Notes under the pieces: model-generated | Databases searched by the model: none | The model's input: only the letters and a program-made list of their open reading frames with translations | What the model was told of the DNA's origin: nothing | Translations under genes and position numbers: made by a program | In this document: in pieces, positions 7,401-17,900 of the stretch | Layout: the number at the start of each line of letters is the position of its first letter | Numbering within the stretch: position 1 is the first letter of the stretch | Assembly (NCBI GenBank): GCA_018699155.1 | Contig: JABIQA010000198.1 | Coordinates: 1-48,848, forward strand | DNA length: 48,848 nt | Reading direction: 5' to 3' | From: Chromatiales bacterium | GTDB taxonomy: Bacteria > Pseudomonadota > Gammaproteobacteria > Steroidobacterales > GCA-2729495

Positions 7401-10369
7401 TATTGCGTGAAATGGCACAGGCCGGCGACGGCGCTCAAGTGATGATGCCTATCGTGTTTACCAGCACACTCGGCATTGGCAGCAATGGCGAAGACAGCTC
7501 GTCATGGCATCACTTTGGTAAACAGGTATTCGCCGTTAGCCAGACACCTCAGGTATGGCTCGACCATGTCGCGTCCGAACGCGATGGCGGACTCTGGGCT
7601 ACCTGGGATGCGGTCGAAGCGCTGTTCCCTGCAGGCCTGCTTGATGACATGTTTGCCGCATACTCCGCTTGCATCACCCGGCTCGCCAACGATGAAGACG
7701 CCTGGCAACAGGATTGGCCCACCACACTCGCAAAATTAATGCCGTCCGCACAACGCGCATTGGTTACTGACGCCAACGATACCGAAGGCCCGCTGCCCGA
7801 AGGTTTGTTGCACAGTGGTTTCTTAGCTCAGGCCTCACGCCGCCCCGATGCACCCGCCATTATTTCCAATGACCGCTGCCTCACATACCGAGAGCTTGAC
7901 GAACTGAGCAATCAACTGGCTCATCGGCTCACGACTGCAGAAGTCAAACCCGATGAACTTGTTGCTGTGGTTATGCAGAAGGGTTGGGAACAGGTGGTTG
8001 CTGTTCTCGGGATATTAAAAGCCGGCGCCGCATACCTGCCCATCGACGCCACCATGCCCACTGAGCGCCTGCAATATCTACTCGACTATGGCGAGGCGCG
8101 CATTGCGATAACCCAGGGTTGTCAGGATGCCGCCATTCAATGGCCTGCAGACACACAGCGCATACGCATTAATGAGGCCGACTTAGGCAGCGCTGCGAGC
8201 ACTGCTATTGACTGCCCGGCCACCCAGGCAAATCTGGCCTACGTTATTTTCACATCAGGCTCCACCGGCCAGCCGAAAGGTGTGGTCATTGATCATCGTG
8301 GCGCCGCGAACACCTGCGCCGACATTAACGATCGTTTTAAAGTTACTGCCAATGACAGCGTGCTGGCTTTGTCATCGCTGAGCTTCGATCTATCGGTCTA
8401 CGATATTTTTGGTCTGCTCGCCGCCGGCGGACAAATTGTCTTTCCCGATGCCACCGGCATGCGCGACCCGGCGCACTGGGCAGCCCTTGTCGACACCCAT
8501 CAGGTCACTCTGTGGAATACCGTGCCGGCACTCATGGGGCTCGTTACCGACTACGCTGAGCAACAGGTGATATCACCAATTGAATCATTGCGTGTCGTCA
8601 TGATGAGTGGCGACTGGGTTCCTGTAAAACTGCCCGAACGAATCAAAAAAATCTCTGCGCCGGTCGAAGTTATTTCGATGGGCGGTGCTACCGAAGCATC
8701 GATATGGTCCATTATTTACCCCATAGGCGATGTACCGGAAAGCTGGATTAGCATTCCTTATGGCAAAGCAATGCGCAATCAGAGTTTTTATGTTTTAAAC
8801 GGTGAACTCGAGCTTTGCCCTGTGTGGGTAACGGGCGAGCTGTACATCGGTGGAATAGGTGTGGCGAAGGGCTACTGGCGTGATGCGGAAAAAACTGCAG
8901 CCAGTTTCATTACTCACCCGCGTACCGGCGAAACACTTTATAAAACCGGTGACCTGGGTCGTTTACTACCCGATGGTAATATCGAATTCATGGGGCGTGA
9001 AGATTTCCAAGTGAAGGTACAGGGCTTCCGCGTTGAACTCGGCGATATCGAAGCAGCGCTAGAAAACCATCGCAGCATTCGCAGTTGTGTCGTCAGTGCT
9101 GTAGGTCCGTCACATGGAAACAAACGTTTGGTGGCCTATGTCGTTGCCGAAGGTACAGCGCCCGGCACCGACAATGTGCGTGAGCACCTGCGTGACAAGC
9201 TGCCTGAGTACATGGTGCCTTCCGCTTACGTATTCCTCGATGCCCTGCCACTCACCGCTAATGGCAAGGTCGACCGACGCGCCCTACCCGAACCCGACTT
9301 CGGTGACGCTCAACCTGCAACAGCAACTGCGCCCGAAGCAAGCGGCAACGCCGACATTGCAGCGCATGTTTGCGATGTACTGGGCATGACCGAAATTAAT
9401 CCGGCAGAAAACCTGCTGCAGATGGGCGCCACATCTATCGAGATGATCCGCATTTCCAATGCGCTAGATCAGAACTTAGGCTTCCGACCGCGCATGGATG
9501 ATTTCTATCGCAATCCGAGTGTGAATGGTTTGAGTGCCTTGTATCAGAAACAAAAACCGGCAGCGAAAGCTGCTGCGGCTGAAGCACTCGATGATCCGTT
9601 GCTCACGCATCCTTCCGTACTAAAAGATGTTAAGCCGGTCACCGACCCTGAAGATCGCGCTAAGTTTAAAGCAACCCTGCCAGGCATTCGGAAGTTCTCA
9701 GGCGATGAAACCATCGTGGCATTACCCGGAGCCTACGCTATCGATGAATCTCTATACCTCGCACAACGCAGTTATCGGAAGTTTGCTGCAGCTGCTATGC
9801 CACTCGATGGCTTCTCACAATTACTGAGCAATTTGCGGGCGAGACAGATTAACGACAAACCAAAATATCTGTATGGTTCGGCCGGCGGATTGTACCCGAT
9901 CCAAACCTACGTTTACGTAAAGCCAAATCGTATTGAAGGTCTGGACTCAGGTGTGTATTACTTCGAGCCCATGCAAAACACATTGGTTATGCTTAATTCT
10001 GACCCGGGCAACATGCGTGAGTTGTATGACCCGATCATTAACCGCCCGGTATTCGATGCAGCAGCATTTGCGCTGTACCTTGTCGTCGAAATGCAGGCCA
10101 TAGGCTCTATGTACAGCGAGCGCAGCCTGCACTATTCCGTCATTGAAACCGGTCACATGACCCAACTGCTCGAAGCTGCCGCACCCCTAATGGGCATTGG
10201 CCTATGTCAGATCGGCGGACTTGAAACCAAATATTTTGCAGAGCTATTGAAGCTGGGCAAAACCCATATCCTGCTGCATGCAATGCTTGGCGGCGGCATT
10301 GATGAGGATCAAGAAAAAATAGCAGAACCCCCGGTCAGTCGCGATGATCGTGACGAAGGGGAAATATGA
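4490..10369 (+). CDS. NRPS1: starter A-T, then Cy-A(Cys)-T-Ox thiazole-forming module
   Basis: A 1959-residue nonribosomal peptide synthetase that starts the assembly line. Domains in order: A1 (about 30-515, SGSTGLPKG at 175-183, NGKLDR Lys513), T1 (530-605, GGDS Ser570), heterocyclisation domain Cy (640-1080), A2 (1105-1605), T2 (1620-1685, GATS Ser1649), and a C-terminal SagB/McbC-type FMN oxidase (about 1735-1940, with SYRKF, YGSAGGLYP and IETGHMTQ motifs). Cy has the diagnostic DxxxxD (Asp776, Asp781 in DCLITDARS) instead of HHxxxDG. There is no condensation domain before A1, so A1-T1 loads the first acyl unit. A2 reads as Cys. The expected product is a 2-substituted thiazole-4-carbonyl on T2. 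The start at 4490 overlaps the queD stop and has AAGGA six bases upstream. The C-terminus ends acidic (DRDEGEI), matching the docking domain on NRPS2. Confidence 0.93.
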   Translation: MTQVRSDQSGKPSLSAATAPAKLYPARCVHHWFEWQATQQPDAIAVYDGKQKLTYRELNSAANRIAYELIAAGVLADDRVGLCIGRSVDLLAGLLGILKAGGAYVPLDPDYPAARLAHMLDQAQPAIIVSHSNVQACLPEHPAQLILSDHIAENSDSNPRVDVGADNLCYVIFTSGSTGLPKGVMVTHENVVRLFETIGTTLDFRRDDVWTLFHSCAFGFSAWEIFGSLLHGAELVIVPDQTRKDPQALYNLLRDTGTTIFSQTPSAFRQLLLNPVFDESNNELQLRRIVFSGEAVLAGDIAQWHSSHAGLGPELVNTYAITETGGQVAVRVYPTDGSDDRDARNVGQPLADSPVIIIDDALQPLPTGQAGELCVGGPGIARGYINQPDLTAAAFIELPDHGRVYRTGDQAVLLSNSELAFLGRKDGQVKLRGYRIELGEIETTLREITTVHETVAMLRHDAGNEPRLVAYLVGDGMPSVSELRAHVAGKLPEYMVPAAYVTLEELPLSPNGKLDRSALPAPGQDRPDIGTQYVKPENPLETEFASIWSAALGVRPIGVNDNFFELGGDSILALKLTSKLRELLNDYIYISALIDAPSIRELIKHLDQHHGDAMAAHRRGDRVANGFSESLPVAKIDTENLHKVFPLTDIQQAYLVGRGSDFALGGVATHLYIEIDAEDLDLPRFTAAWQKVIDRHSMLRAIVLPDGTQQILADVPAYRIPMQDLCLQSAELIEQGLQYTRDRMSHQVLPSDVWPLFEVAATVIDKHTTRLHISLDCLITDARSFQIMSAELLQFYHDMDTSLPVPQISFRDYVIAEQQLNNSTFYQRAMDYWKQHIDKLPGMAQLPLAVSPETLKDHSFVQRGFQLPKADWERFQTRAAQAGITPTAALLQCFGETLATWSRQPRLTLNLTLFNRMPLHGDVDDIVGDFTSLILLGIDHLDRDGFEARAQRLQKELWQGVDNRFVSGVRVLREMAQAGDGAQVMMPIVFTSTLGIGSNGEDSSSWHHFGKQVFAVSQTPQVWLDHVASERDGGLWATWDAVEALFPAGLLDDMFAAYSACITRLANDEDAWQQDWPTTLAKLMPSAQRALVTDANDTEGPLPEGLLHSGFLAQASRRPDAPAIISNDRCLTYRELDELSNQLAHRLTTAEVKPDELVAVVMQKGWEQVVAVLGILKAGAAYLPIDATMPTERLQYLLDYGEARIAITQGCQDAAIQWPADTQRIRINEADLGSAASTAIDCPATQANLAYVIFTSGSTGQPKGVVIDHRGAANTCADINDRFKVTANDSVLALSSLSFDLSVYDIFGLLAAGGQIVFPDATGMRDPAHWAALVDTHQVTLWNTVPALMGLVTDYAEQQVISPIESLRVVMMSGDWVPVKLPERIKKISAPVEVISMGGATEASIWSIIYPIGDVPESWISIPYGKAMRNQSFYVLNGELELCPVWVTGELYIGGIGVAKGYWRDAEKTAASFITHPRTGETLYKTGDLGRLLPDGNIEFMGREDFQVKVQGFRVELGDIEAALENHRSIRSCVVSAVGPSHGNKRLVAYVVAEGTAPGTDNVREHLRDKLPEYMVPSAYVFLDALPLTANGKVDRRALPEPDFGDAQPATATAPEASGNADIAAHVCDVLGMTEINPAENLLQMGATSIEMIRISNALDQNLGFRPRMDDFYRNPSVNGLSALYQKQKPAAKAAAAEALDDPLLTHPSVLKDVKPVTDPEDRAKFKATLPGIRKFSGDETIVALPGAYAIDESLYLAQRSYRKFAAAAMPLDGFSQLLSNLRARQINDKPKYLYGSAGGLYPIQTYVYVKPNRIEGLDSGVYYFEPMQNTLVMLNSDPGNMRELYDPIINRPVFDAAAFALYLVVEMQAIGSMYSERSLHYSVIETGHMTQLLEAAAPLMGIGLCQIGGLETKYFAELLKLGKTHILLHAMLGGGIDEDQEKIAEPPVSRDDRDEGEI
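4577..6304 (+). other. NRPS1 starter module A1-T1 with the alpha-amino-binding Asp replaced by Gly
   Basis: Aligned by eye with the GrsA pocket positions, A1 reads G-F-W-S-V-S-T-G-Q-K. The A4 motif is FHSCAFGFSAWE, where the related Thr domains later in the locus have FHSYAFDFTVWE. The Asp that normally holds the substrate's alpha-amino group is Gly219 (codon 5144-5146). Domains lacking it usually activate acids without an alpha-amino group (aryl, keto or hydroxy acids) or beta-amino acids. A5 is NTYAITETGGQV. Substrate not assigned. Confidence 0.75.
6407..10324 (+). other. NRPS1 thiazole module: Cy-A2(Cys)-T2-oxidase
   Basis: The Cy domain opens with FPLTDIQQAYLVGR (the Cy1 motif) and carries DCLITDARS. 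A2 reads D-L-Y-N-M-S-M-I-W-K, differing from the classic Cys code DLYNLSLIWK only by Leu to Met at two positions, with the typical SGDW and GGATEASIW motifs. T2 is followed by a flavin oxidase of the type that turns thiazolines into thiazoles, placed after T rather than inside A. The assignment Cys to thiazole is well supported. Confidence 0.88.
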
Positions 10370-13300
10370 GCAGCACCCTCGCCACTAAAAATCTGCTGAA
10401 TCAACTGAAGCAAGCCGGTGTCGAGCTGCGCATCGAAGATGGTAAGCTTCGCTACAATGCTCCGAAAGGTGTCATGAATGATGATGTCTTGCAGGAGCTT
10501 AAAACTCGAAAAGCTGAAATTATTGAACAGCTATCGGCGGCGGCTGAGGAACCTGCGTTACGCAAACTCCCCCGCACGAACACCCCGGGCGAGTTGCCGC
10601 TGTCCTATGCGCAACAACGAATCTGGTTTCTTGACGAACTGGAACCCGAGAATCCGTTTTATAACGTCACGCTCGCCAAACGAGTTCGCGGCGAAATCAA
10701 TACAGAAGTATTGCAGCAAAGCCTGCTCAATGTGGTTAACCGTCATGAAGTTCTTCGCAGCTATTGCGAGACAGTTAATGATCAGGCAGTACTCATCATT
10801 AACAACGAAATCGGTACTACTGAGAATTGGTTCTTTATTGAAGATGTGCCTGCCGGCACATCCGAAGCAGAGCTCAGCGAACGGGTAAATGCCGAAGGTC
10901 GCCGCCCGGTGCGTTTGTCCAACCCGCCGTTGTTGCGGGTAAGGCTCATGCGCCTGCCCGATAAAGACAACGTTCTGGTTATTACCACACATCACTTTGT
11001 AGTGGATGGCTGGTCCTGCGGTTTGCTGATGCGAGAGATTTCGACAGCCTACAACGCATTATTAAGCAACAACGCTATCGAACTGCCCGAACTGCCCATC
11101 CAATACGCTGATTTTGCGGGCTGGCAGAATCGCTATCTTAAAGGTCCTGAGCTTGAACGCCAAAGCGACTATTGGCGACAACAGCTCGAGGGCGTTACTA
11201 CACTGAACCTTCCCACCGATCTGCCTCGCCCGCCGGTACAAAGCTACCGCGGTGATATCTATAACTTTGCATTACCTCACGAACTGCTCGGCGAGCTGAA
11301 AAAACTGAGCCAACAACTGGGCGTAACTTTGTACATGACATTGCTCGGTGGGTTTCAATCACTGCTGCACCGTTACACACAACAGAATGACATCGTCGTC
11401 GGCGCCGCAGTATCAAACCGGCACTTCAGCTCTTTAGAGGATCTGATCGGTCCGTTTGTCAATGCACTGGTGCTGCGCGGTGCGACGGATGGCAACTTAA
11501 GTTTCCGCGATGCCATAACCCGCGCACGTGACACAGCTGCCGATGCCTTTGCGCATCAGGACCTCCCCTTTGAAGTGCTGGTCGAGCAGCTGCGGCCCGA
11601 ACGCGACCGCAGCCGTAGCCCGCTGTTTCAGACTTTATTCGTGGTGCATCAGTACGATGCTGATGAAGAACTTAACTTCAATAACTGCGAGTGCAGCGAT
11701 TACCCGGTGGCGCCAGGCACCACGATGTATGACATATTCCTGCAGCTTATTGAAATCGATGGCCAGCTTACCGGCTCAATCGAGTTCAACACCGATCTGT
11801 TCAAACCCGACACCATCAAACGCATGGCGCAGCATCTTGAGGTCTTATTAATCGGTGCGGTGGCTAATCCTGATAGCCGCATTATTGATCTGCCCCTGAT
11901 GCAAAAAAGTGAGCGCGAACAGGTACTCACTGCCTGGAATCAAACCACGGTCGACTACCCCCGCCATGCCGGCGTGCATGAGCTGTTTGAAACAGCCGCG
12001 CAAAGAACACCCGATGCTATTGCGGCAGTATTTGAGAATACTCAACTCAGCTATGCAGAACTTGATGCGCGGTCGAACCAACTGGGGCATTATTTAAGCC
12101 ACAACGGCATTGGCCATGGCAGCATGGTGGGCATCTACCTCGAACGAAGCATCGATCTGCTGGTAGCGATACTGGGCATCTTAAAAACCGGCGCTGCTTA
12201 TGTGCCACTTGACCCGGCATTCCCGGATGACCGTATCAGTTACATGATGAGTGATGCCGCGATGCCGGCTGTTATTGTTGATACGCGTCAGGGTGTCACC
12301 CTACCCTCGACTGATGCGCTTAACATTGATTTGGCAACCGTTGCTTTAGATGCCGAACCGGACTCAGCTGTAAGGCTCGAAAATGGCTTTGCAGGATCAG
12401 ACGACCTTGCCTACATGATCTATACCTCAGGCTCGACCGGTCTGCCCAAAGGTGTGCAACTGCCGCATCAGTCTGTGGTTAATTTCCTTTTAACGATGCA
12501 AAAAAAACCCGGCTTAAAACCCGATGATGTGATGATTGCAGTTACTACTCTGTCATTTGATATCGCGGTGCTGGAACTGCTTTTACCGTTAATTACCGGA
12601 GCCACGGTGGTTATCGCGAGTCGCGAGGTCAGCGGTGACGGTCAGAAACTCGCACAATTGATCAGCAACTCGAAAGCGACTGTCATGCAGGCCACGCCAG
12701 CAACTTGGCGCCTATTGCTGAATGAAGACTGGGCTGGTTACCCGGGCCTTACAGTACTGTGCGGCGGCGAAGCTCTGCCGCGCAGCCTAGCTGACCGGAT
12801 TCTTGCCACCGGCGTTGAACTCTGGAACATGTACGGCCCGACTGAAACAACAATTTGGTCTTCGGTCAGTAAAGTTGCAGAGAGCGGCCCCATAACTATC
12901 GGCAAGCCTATCGGCAACACGACCATGTACATTCTGGATGACAATCTGGAGCCATTACCTACGGGTATTCCCGGCGAACTTTGCATCGGCGGTGAGGGTC
13001 TCGCAGTCGGTTACTTCAAGCGCGATGAACTGACTGCCGAAAAGTTTACTCCTGATCCTTTTAATATCGGGGGCCACCCTAACGCGAGAATTTATCGTAC
13101 CGGCGACCTTGCCCGCTATTTGCCAAATGGCGAGATTGAATGCCTGGGCCGTAATGATCATCAAATCAAGATTCGCGGCTTCCGAATGGAACTGGGCGAA
13201 ATAGAAACAGCGCTCACCGCACATACAGCAGTTAAAGAATCAGTGGTTACTGCACACGAGTACCGTGAGGGTGACACTCGCCTAGTAGCCTATGTTGTTA

Positions 13301-14991
13301 CCGATGACGAAGGCATCACCGAGGCTCAGATCGAACAATGGAAAGGCGAGCACTTAGAACAGTGGAAAGATCTTTGGGAAGACGCTTACGTCGAGGGCGG
13401 TGACGTCCCCGACCCCCGCTTCAATATTTCAGGCTGGAAAAGCAGTTACACAGGCTTGCCTATCCCTGCTGATGAAATGCGTAACTGGGTCGACACAACG
13501 GCAGCACGAATCAACGCATTAAACCCTGGCAAGGTTATCGAGGTTGGCGCAGGCACAGGACTGTTCGCAGCTGCCATAGCGCCGCATGCCAACAGCTATC
13601 TGGCCACCGACTTTTCACCCGCCTCGATGAACGCTATCGACCAGTTGGCAGCACGCTATGATGATCTGCGAAATGTTACAACACTGCAGACAGCGGCCGA
13701 CCAGCTCAACAGCCCTGACAAAAAACTTGTCTCTCAGAGTTTCAATACGGCAATCATCAACTCAGTCGCTCAGTATTTCCCCGACGAAAGCTACCTGACT
13801 CAGGTTATCAATACTCTGGTCGACCTGATTGCAGATGGCGGCACGCTATTCTTAGGCGACATCCGGAACCATGTGCTGTTGCAGGAATTCCACAGTTCTA
13901 TTCAGTTTGCTCAAGCCGATGCCGGAGTCACCCTCGAACAACTGGGCCAACGAATCCGCCAACGTATAGAGCAGGAAGAAGAGTTGCTAATCGCCCCCGG
14001 CTATTTCGCTAATCTAATTGCGAACAACCCACGCATCCGCAGTGCCGGCTTCCGTCTGAAACAGGGCACAGAGCGCAACGAACTCACCCGCTTCCGTTAT
14101 GACGTCGTGCTCGACATTGGCACCGGTACTGTCGCCACTGCCAAGCCTGAAAAGCTCGACTGGCAAAGCGGCAAACTAAGCTTGGATGAATTGCAAACGC
14201 GCCTGAGTAATTCTCAGGCTCAGGATGGCCTGCTGATATCCGGCATTCCGGACGCACGCCTCAGTGAGGAAACTCGACTCACGACATTGCTCGCACAATC
14301 GCAGGCTCTCACTGTTAGTGAAGCCCGTACAGACATTGCTACCGCTCACAGCGGTTTAGAGATTGATGATATTAACCATCTGGCTGAAGCTGCCGGCTGG
14401 TCGGTGCAATCGATCAGCAACACGCCGGGCTATATCACCGCATGGCTGATTCCACCCGGCTGCAATGCTGTCAATGCGCTGACCGTTTTAGGCACCGATA
14501 GCATCTGCAATGACCCAATGGAAGGTCGCCTGCAACGCAGCCTCGTACCCGAACTGAAAGAAGGCCTGCGACAGCACCTGCCCGAATATATGGTACCCGG
14601 CATCTACTCAATCCTTACTGATCTCCCGCTAACACCTAACGGCAAAATCGATCGCAACGCACTACCGGCACCGGAAGGCCAAATCACCCAAAGCTACGTG
14701 CCTCCCGATACCGACACCGAAAAATCTTTGGTCGCTATTTGGGAAGAAGTTCTTAGCGCCGGACAAGTCGGTATCGACGATGACTTTTTCGATCTCGGTG
14801 GGCACTCCTTACTAGCAACGCAACTGATTTCGCGCGTGCGCGAAGCCTTCAATGTCAATTTGCCACTGAATACGCTCTTCGAAACCCCCACGGTTAAGGG
14901 CATTGCAGATGCTGTCGACACTCTGAATTGGGCACTGAACTCAGAGCCCGCATTCAGCGGTGATGCAGATATTGAAGAGATCGAACTATGA
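10366..14991 (+). CDS. NRPS2: TubC docking domain-C-A(Gly)-N-methyltransferase-T
   Basis: A 1541-residue one-module synthetase that adds N-methylglycine (sarcosine) to the thiazole intermediate. It opens with a TubC-type docking domain (residues 5-55, LLNQLKQAGVELRIEDGKL and APKGV), then a condensation domain (75-510, HHFVVDG at 209-215), an A domain from about 530 (SGSTGLPKG near 690), an N-methyltransferase inserted between A8 and A9 (about 1000-1380, SAM motif VIEVGAGTGLF near 1058), and a T domain (FFDLGGHS, Ser1481). The pocket reads D-I-L-Q-L-G-M-I-W-K, within one conservative change of the Gly code DILQLGLIWK. The ATG overlaps the NRPS1 stop (ATGA) with AAGGGG just upstream. The C-terminus is acidic (GDADIEEIEL), as expected for a partner of the next TubC docking domain. 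No epimerase. Confidence 0.93.
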   Translation: MSSTLATKNLLNQLKQAGVELRIEDGKLRYNAPKGVMNDDVLQELKTRKAEIIEQLSAAAEEPALRKLPRTNTPGELPLSYAQQRIWFLDELEPENPFYNVTLAKRVRGEINTEVLQQSLLNVVNRHEVLRSYCETVNDQAVLIINNEIGTTENWFFIEDVPAGTSEAELSERVNAEGRRPVRLSNPPLLRVRLMRLPDKDNVLVITTHHFVVDGWSCGLLMREISTAYNALLSNNAIELPELPIQYADFAGWQNRYLKGPELERQSDYWRQQLEGVTTLNLPTDLPRPPVQSYRGDIYNFALPHELLGELKKLSQQLGVTLYMTLLGGFQSLLHRYTQQNDIVVGAAVSNRHFSSLEDLIGPFVNALVLRGATDGNLSFRDAITRARDTAADAFAHQDLPFEVLVEQLRPERDRSRSPLFQTLFVVHQYDADEELNFNNCECSDYPVAPGTTMYDIFLQLIEIDGQLTGSIEFNTDLFKPDTIKRMAQHLEVLLIGAVANPDSRIIDLPLMQKSEREQVLTAWNQTTVDYPRHAGVHELFETAAQRTPDAIAAVFENTQLSYAELDARSNQLGHYLSHNGIGHGSMVGIYLERSIDLLVAILGILKTGAAYVPLDPAFPDDRISYMMSDAAMPAVIVDTRQGVTLPSTDALNIDLATVALDAEPDSAVRLENGFAGSDDLAYMIYTSGSTGLPKGVQLPHQSVVNFLLTMQKKPGLKPDDVMIAVTTLSFDIAVLELLLPLITGATVVIASREVSGDGQKLAQLISNSKATVMQATPATWRLLLNEDWAGYPGLTVLCGGEALPRSLADRILATGVELWNMYGPTETTIWSSVSKVAESGPITIGKPIGNTTMYILDDNLEPLPTGIPGELCIGGEGLAVGYFKRDELTAEKFTPDPFNIGGHPNARIYRTGDLARYLPNGEIECLGRNDHQIKIRGFRMELGEIETALTAHTAVKESVVTAHEYREGDTRLVAYVVTDDEGITEAQIEQWKGEHLEQWKDLWEDAYVEGGDVPDPRFNISGWKSSYTGLPIPADEMRNWVDTTAARINALNPGKVIEVGAGTGLFAAAIAPHANSYLATDFSPASMNAIDQLAARYDDLRNVTTLQTAADQLNSPDKKLVSQSFNTAIINSVAQYFPDESYLTQVINTLVDLIADGGTLFLGDIRNHVLLQEFHSSIQFAQADAGVTLEQLGQRIRQRIEQEEELLIAPGYFANLIANNPRIRSAGFRLKQGTERNELTRFRYDVVLDIGTGTVATAKPEKLDWQSGKLSLDELQTRLSNSQAQDGLLISGIPDARLSEETRLTTLLAQSQALTVSEARTDIATAHSGLEIDDINHLAEAAGWSVQSISNTPGYITAWLIPPGCNAVNALTVLGTDSICNDPMEGRLQRSLVPELKEGLRQHLPEYMVPGIYSILTDLPLTPNGKIDRNALPAPEGQITQSYVPPDTDTEKSLVAIWEEVLSAGQVGIDDDFFDLGGHSLLATQLISRVREAFNVNLPLNTLFETPTVKGIADAVDTLNWALNSEPAFSGDADIEEIEL

Positions 14992-17900
14992 GCGCTCTTG
15001 ATCTTATCAATCGCCTCAGAGCACAAGGCATCGGTCTTAGCCTACAGAATGGCAAGTTACGCTTACAAGCAAAGAAAGGCGCGTTAACGGATGAGCTCAA
15101 AAACGAAATCATAAGTAAACGCAGCGAGATCATCGCCCTACTCAGCACAGCTGCTAATAGCGATGACGAACGTGTCAGCATTCCCAAGGCTGATAGAGCT
15201 GAAAACTTGCCATTGTCATTTGCTCAGCAACGACTTTGGTTTCTGGATGCACTGGAACCGGGTACGCCGCTGTACAACATGCCCTTCGCCAGCCATATCA
15301 AAGGCACACCGAAGACCGACCTGCTAGAACTGGCTTTACAGAAAATGCTGGCTCGTCACGAATCTCTGCGTACGAAATTCGAAGCGATTAATGGTCAACC
15401 CGCGCAACACATTGATGTGAAGGCAGGACTCAAACTAGAGCAGGTCGATGCCTGCGCCGATAGTGACAGTGCACTGCAAGAGCGTCTTACTGGCATTGCG
15501 CAAACGTCATTTGACCTCGGCACAGCCCCGCTACTCCGCACCGTGCTAATCAAAACAGGCCCTAATGCTTTCACATTGATGCTGGTGTTCCACCATGTGA
15601 TTGCGGATCTCTGGTCTGTAGATATTTTCCTTCGGGAGCTTTCCGAAATCTACACTGCACTCAGCGAACAACGGCAGCCACAAATCCCTGAACTCGATAT
15701 TCAGTATGCCGACTACGCAGCGTGGCAACGAGATTGGCTAAGTGGCGAAAAGCTGCAAGAATATCTTGATTTCTGGACACAGAATCTCGCTGGTGCCCCT
15801 GAGGTGCTTAACCTCCCAACCGATTATCCTCGACCCTCAGAGCCCAGCTACAAAGGCAACTGGATCGAACGCCAGCTGCCCGCTGACTTAAGCAGCAAGC
15901 TCAAAACACTCGCCAGAGACAATAACAGCACAACGTTCATGCTATTTCTTGCGGCCTTCAACATCCTGCTCTCACGCTACAGCGGTGAGCAGGATGTTGT
16001 TATCGGCACGCCAGTTGCCGGTCGCGATCGACGCGAACTCGAAAACCTAATTGGTTTCTTTCTGAACACGCTAGTGATTCGCACCGAAATAAAGCCAGAT
16101 GAAGCCTTCACCTCACTGCTCGCTCGAACCCGCAAAGACAACTTGCAACTGCGTGAATATCAGGAACTGCCCTTCGAACGATTGGTAGAAGAACTCCAGC
16201 CCGAACGTGACATGAGTGTCTCACCGGTGTTTCAAGTGATGTTTATCTGGCAGGAAAAAACTGAGCGCAACATCAGCCTACCGGGGATGACCATCGGTGG
16301 CGCCGAACTCGTCGGGCATGGCACATCAAAATTTGATTTAAGCCTGTCTGTTTCTGACCAGGCAAATAACATCACGATCGGCATCGAATACGCTACCGAT
16401 CTGTTTAGCAACTCAACAATAGAACGCATGGTAAAGCACTTTGAGACACTGCTACGAGCGATTACAGACAATCCACAGCAGAGTATCAATGCCATACAGT
16501 TGATCGATAAAGCAGAGCGCTCACAACAGCTGGAAAAATACAGTGGCATCACGGAAAGCTACTCTGGCTTAGCCGTGCATGAACTGATCGAACAGCAGGT
16601 CATTCTCACGCCCGCCGCCATCGCGCTCGAAGCTGCAGATGAACAACTCTCCTACGCCGAACTGAATACACGTGCAAACATACTCGCTCATGCGATTATC
16701 GATAATGGTGTTATGCCAGGTGATGCCATAGCGGTCTGTGCCGGTCGCGAACTTAACACGGCCATCGCAGCTCTCGCAGCGATTAAAGTGGGCGCTAACT
16801 ACACACCGCTCGACCCGGAGTATCCGGCGGAACGATTAAGCCATATGATTGCTGATTGTGCGCCCAAATGCTTGTTAAGCACTGCCGATATTTCTGCAGA
16901 ACTGCCACAACATGATGCACAGATTATTCTGATTGATCAGTTTGATTTTTTTGCCGGCAATAAAAACAACCCGGGCTTGCAACTCGAACAGAGTGCACCG
17001 CTCTATACCATCTATACCTCTGGCTCGACCGGTAAGCCGAAAGGCGTGATGCTGCCGCAAGCAACTATTAGCAACCTCAGCGATTGGCAGAGCGCTGACT
17101 CAAGATTGGGCAAGCCGGCACGTACCTTACAGTTTGCACCGTCAAGCTTCGATGTAAATGTGCAGGAATTGTTTACCACCTGGGCCAGTGGCGGCACCTT
17201 GGTTTTAATTGATGCGGATACCCGTCGTGACATACCGGCTTTAGCACAGTTCATTGCTGATAAAAAAATTCAGCGTATGTATTTGCCCTTCGCAGCACTA
17301 GGACCTCTGGCGGAAGAAGTCACGAGTCACAATGAACGGAGTCTCGATCTACAGGATGTCATTACCGCCGGCGAACAACTGCAAGTTACGCGGGCTTTGC
17401 GTGAACTATTTTTATTGCTGCCCGAATGCCGGCTCCACAATCAATACGGCCCTTCCGAAACTCATGTTGTTACTGCGCTTACCTTAGATTCTGATCCTAC
17501 GAGCTGGGCTGCACTGCCCTCGATCGGTACAGCGGTGACCAACTGCAAGACTTATATCCTCGATGCAACTCTACAGCCGGCACCCTTGGGCGCTGCTGGC
17601 GAACTTTGCCTGGGTGGCCCACAGGTCGCACTGGGTTATCTCGGGCAGCCTGAACTAACCGCCAAAAAATTTATAGCTGACCCGTTTGTTCGCGAAGGTA
17701 TGCTCTACCGTACCGGCGATCAGGCTCGTTTTTCTGCCAATGGTGAGATCGAGTTCTTAGGCAGAATCGATGATCAGGTAAAATTTCGCGGTTTCCGTAT
17801 CGAGCCCGGTGAAATTGCTGCACGGCTTAGTGAGCATCCAGACGTCGCACAAGCTGTGGTTATACTGCGACAGGATATCCCCGGAAACCCGCAACTCATC

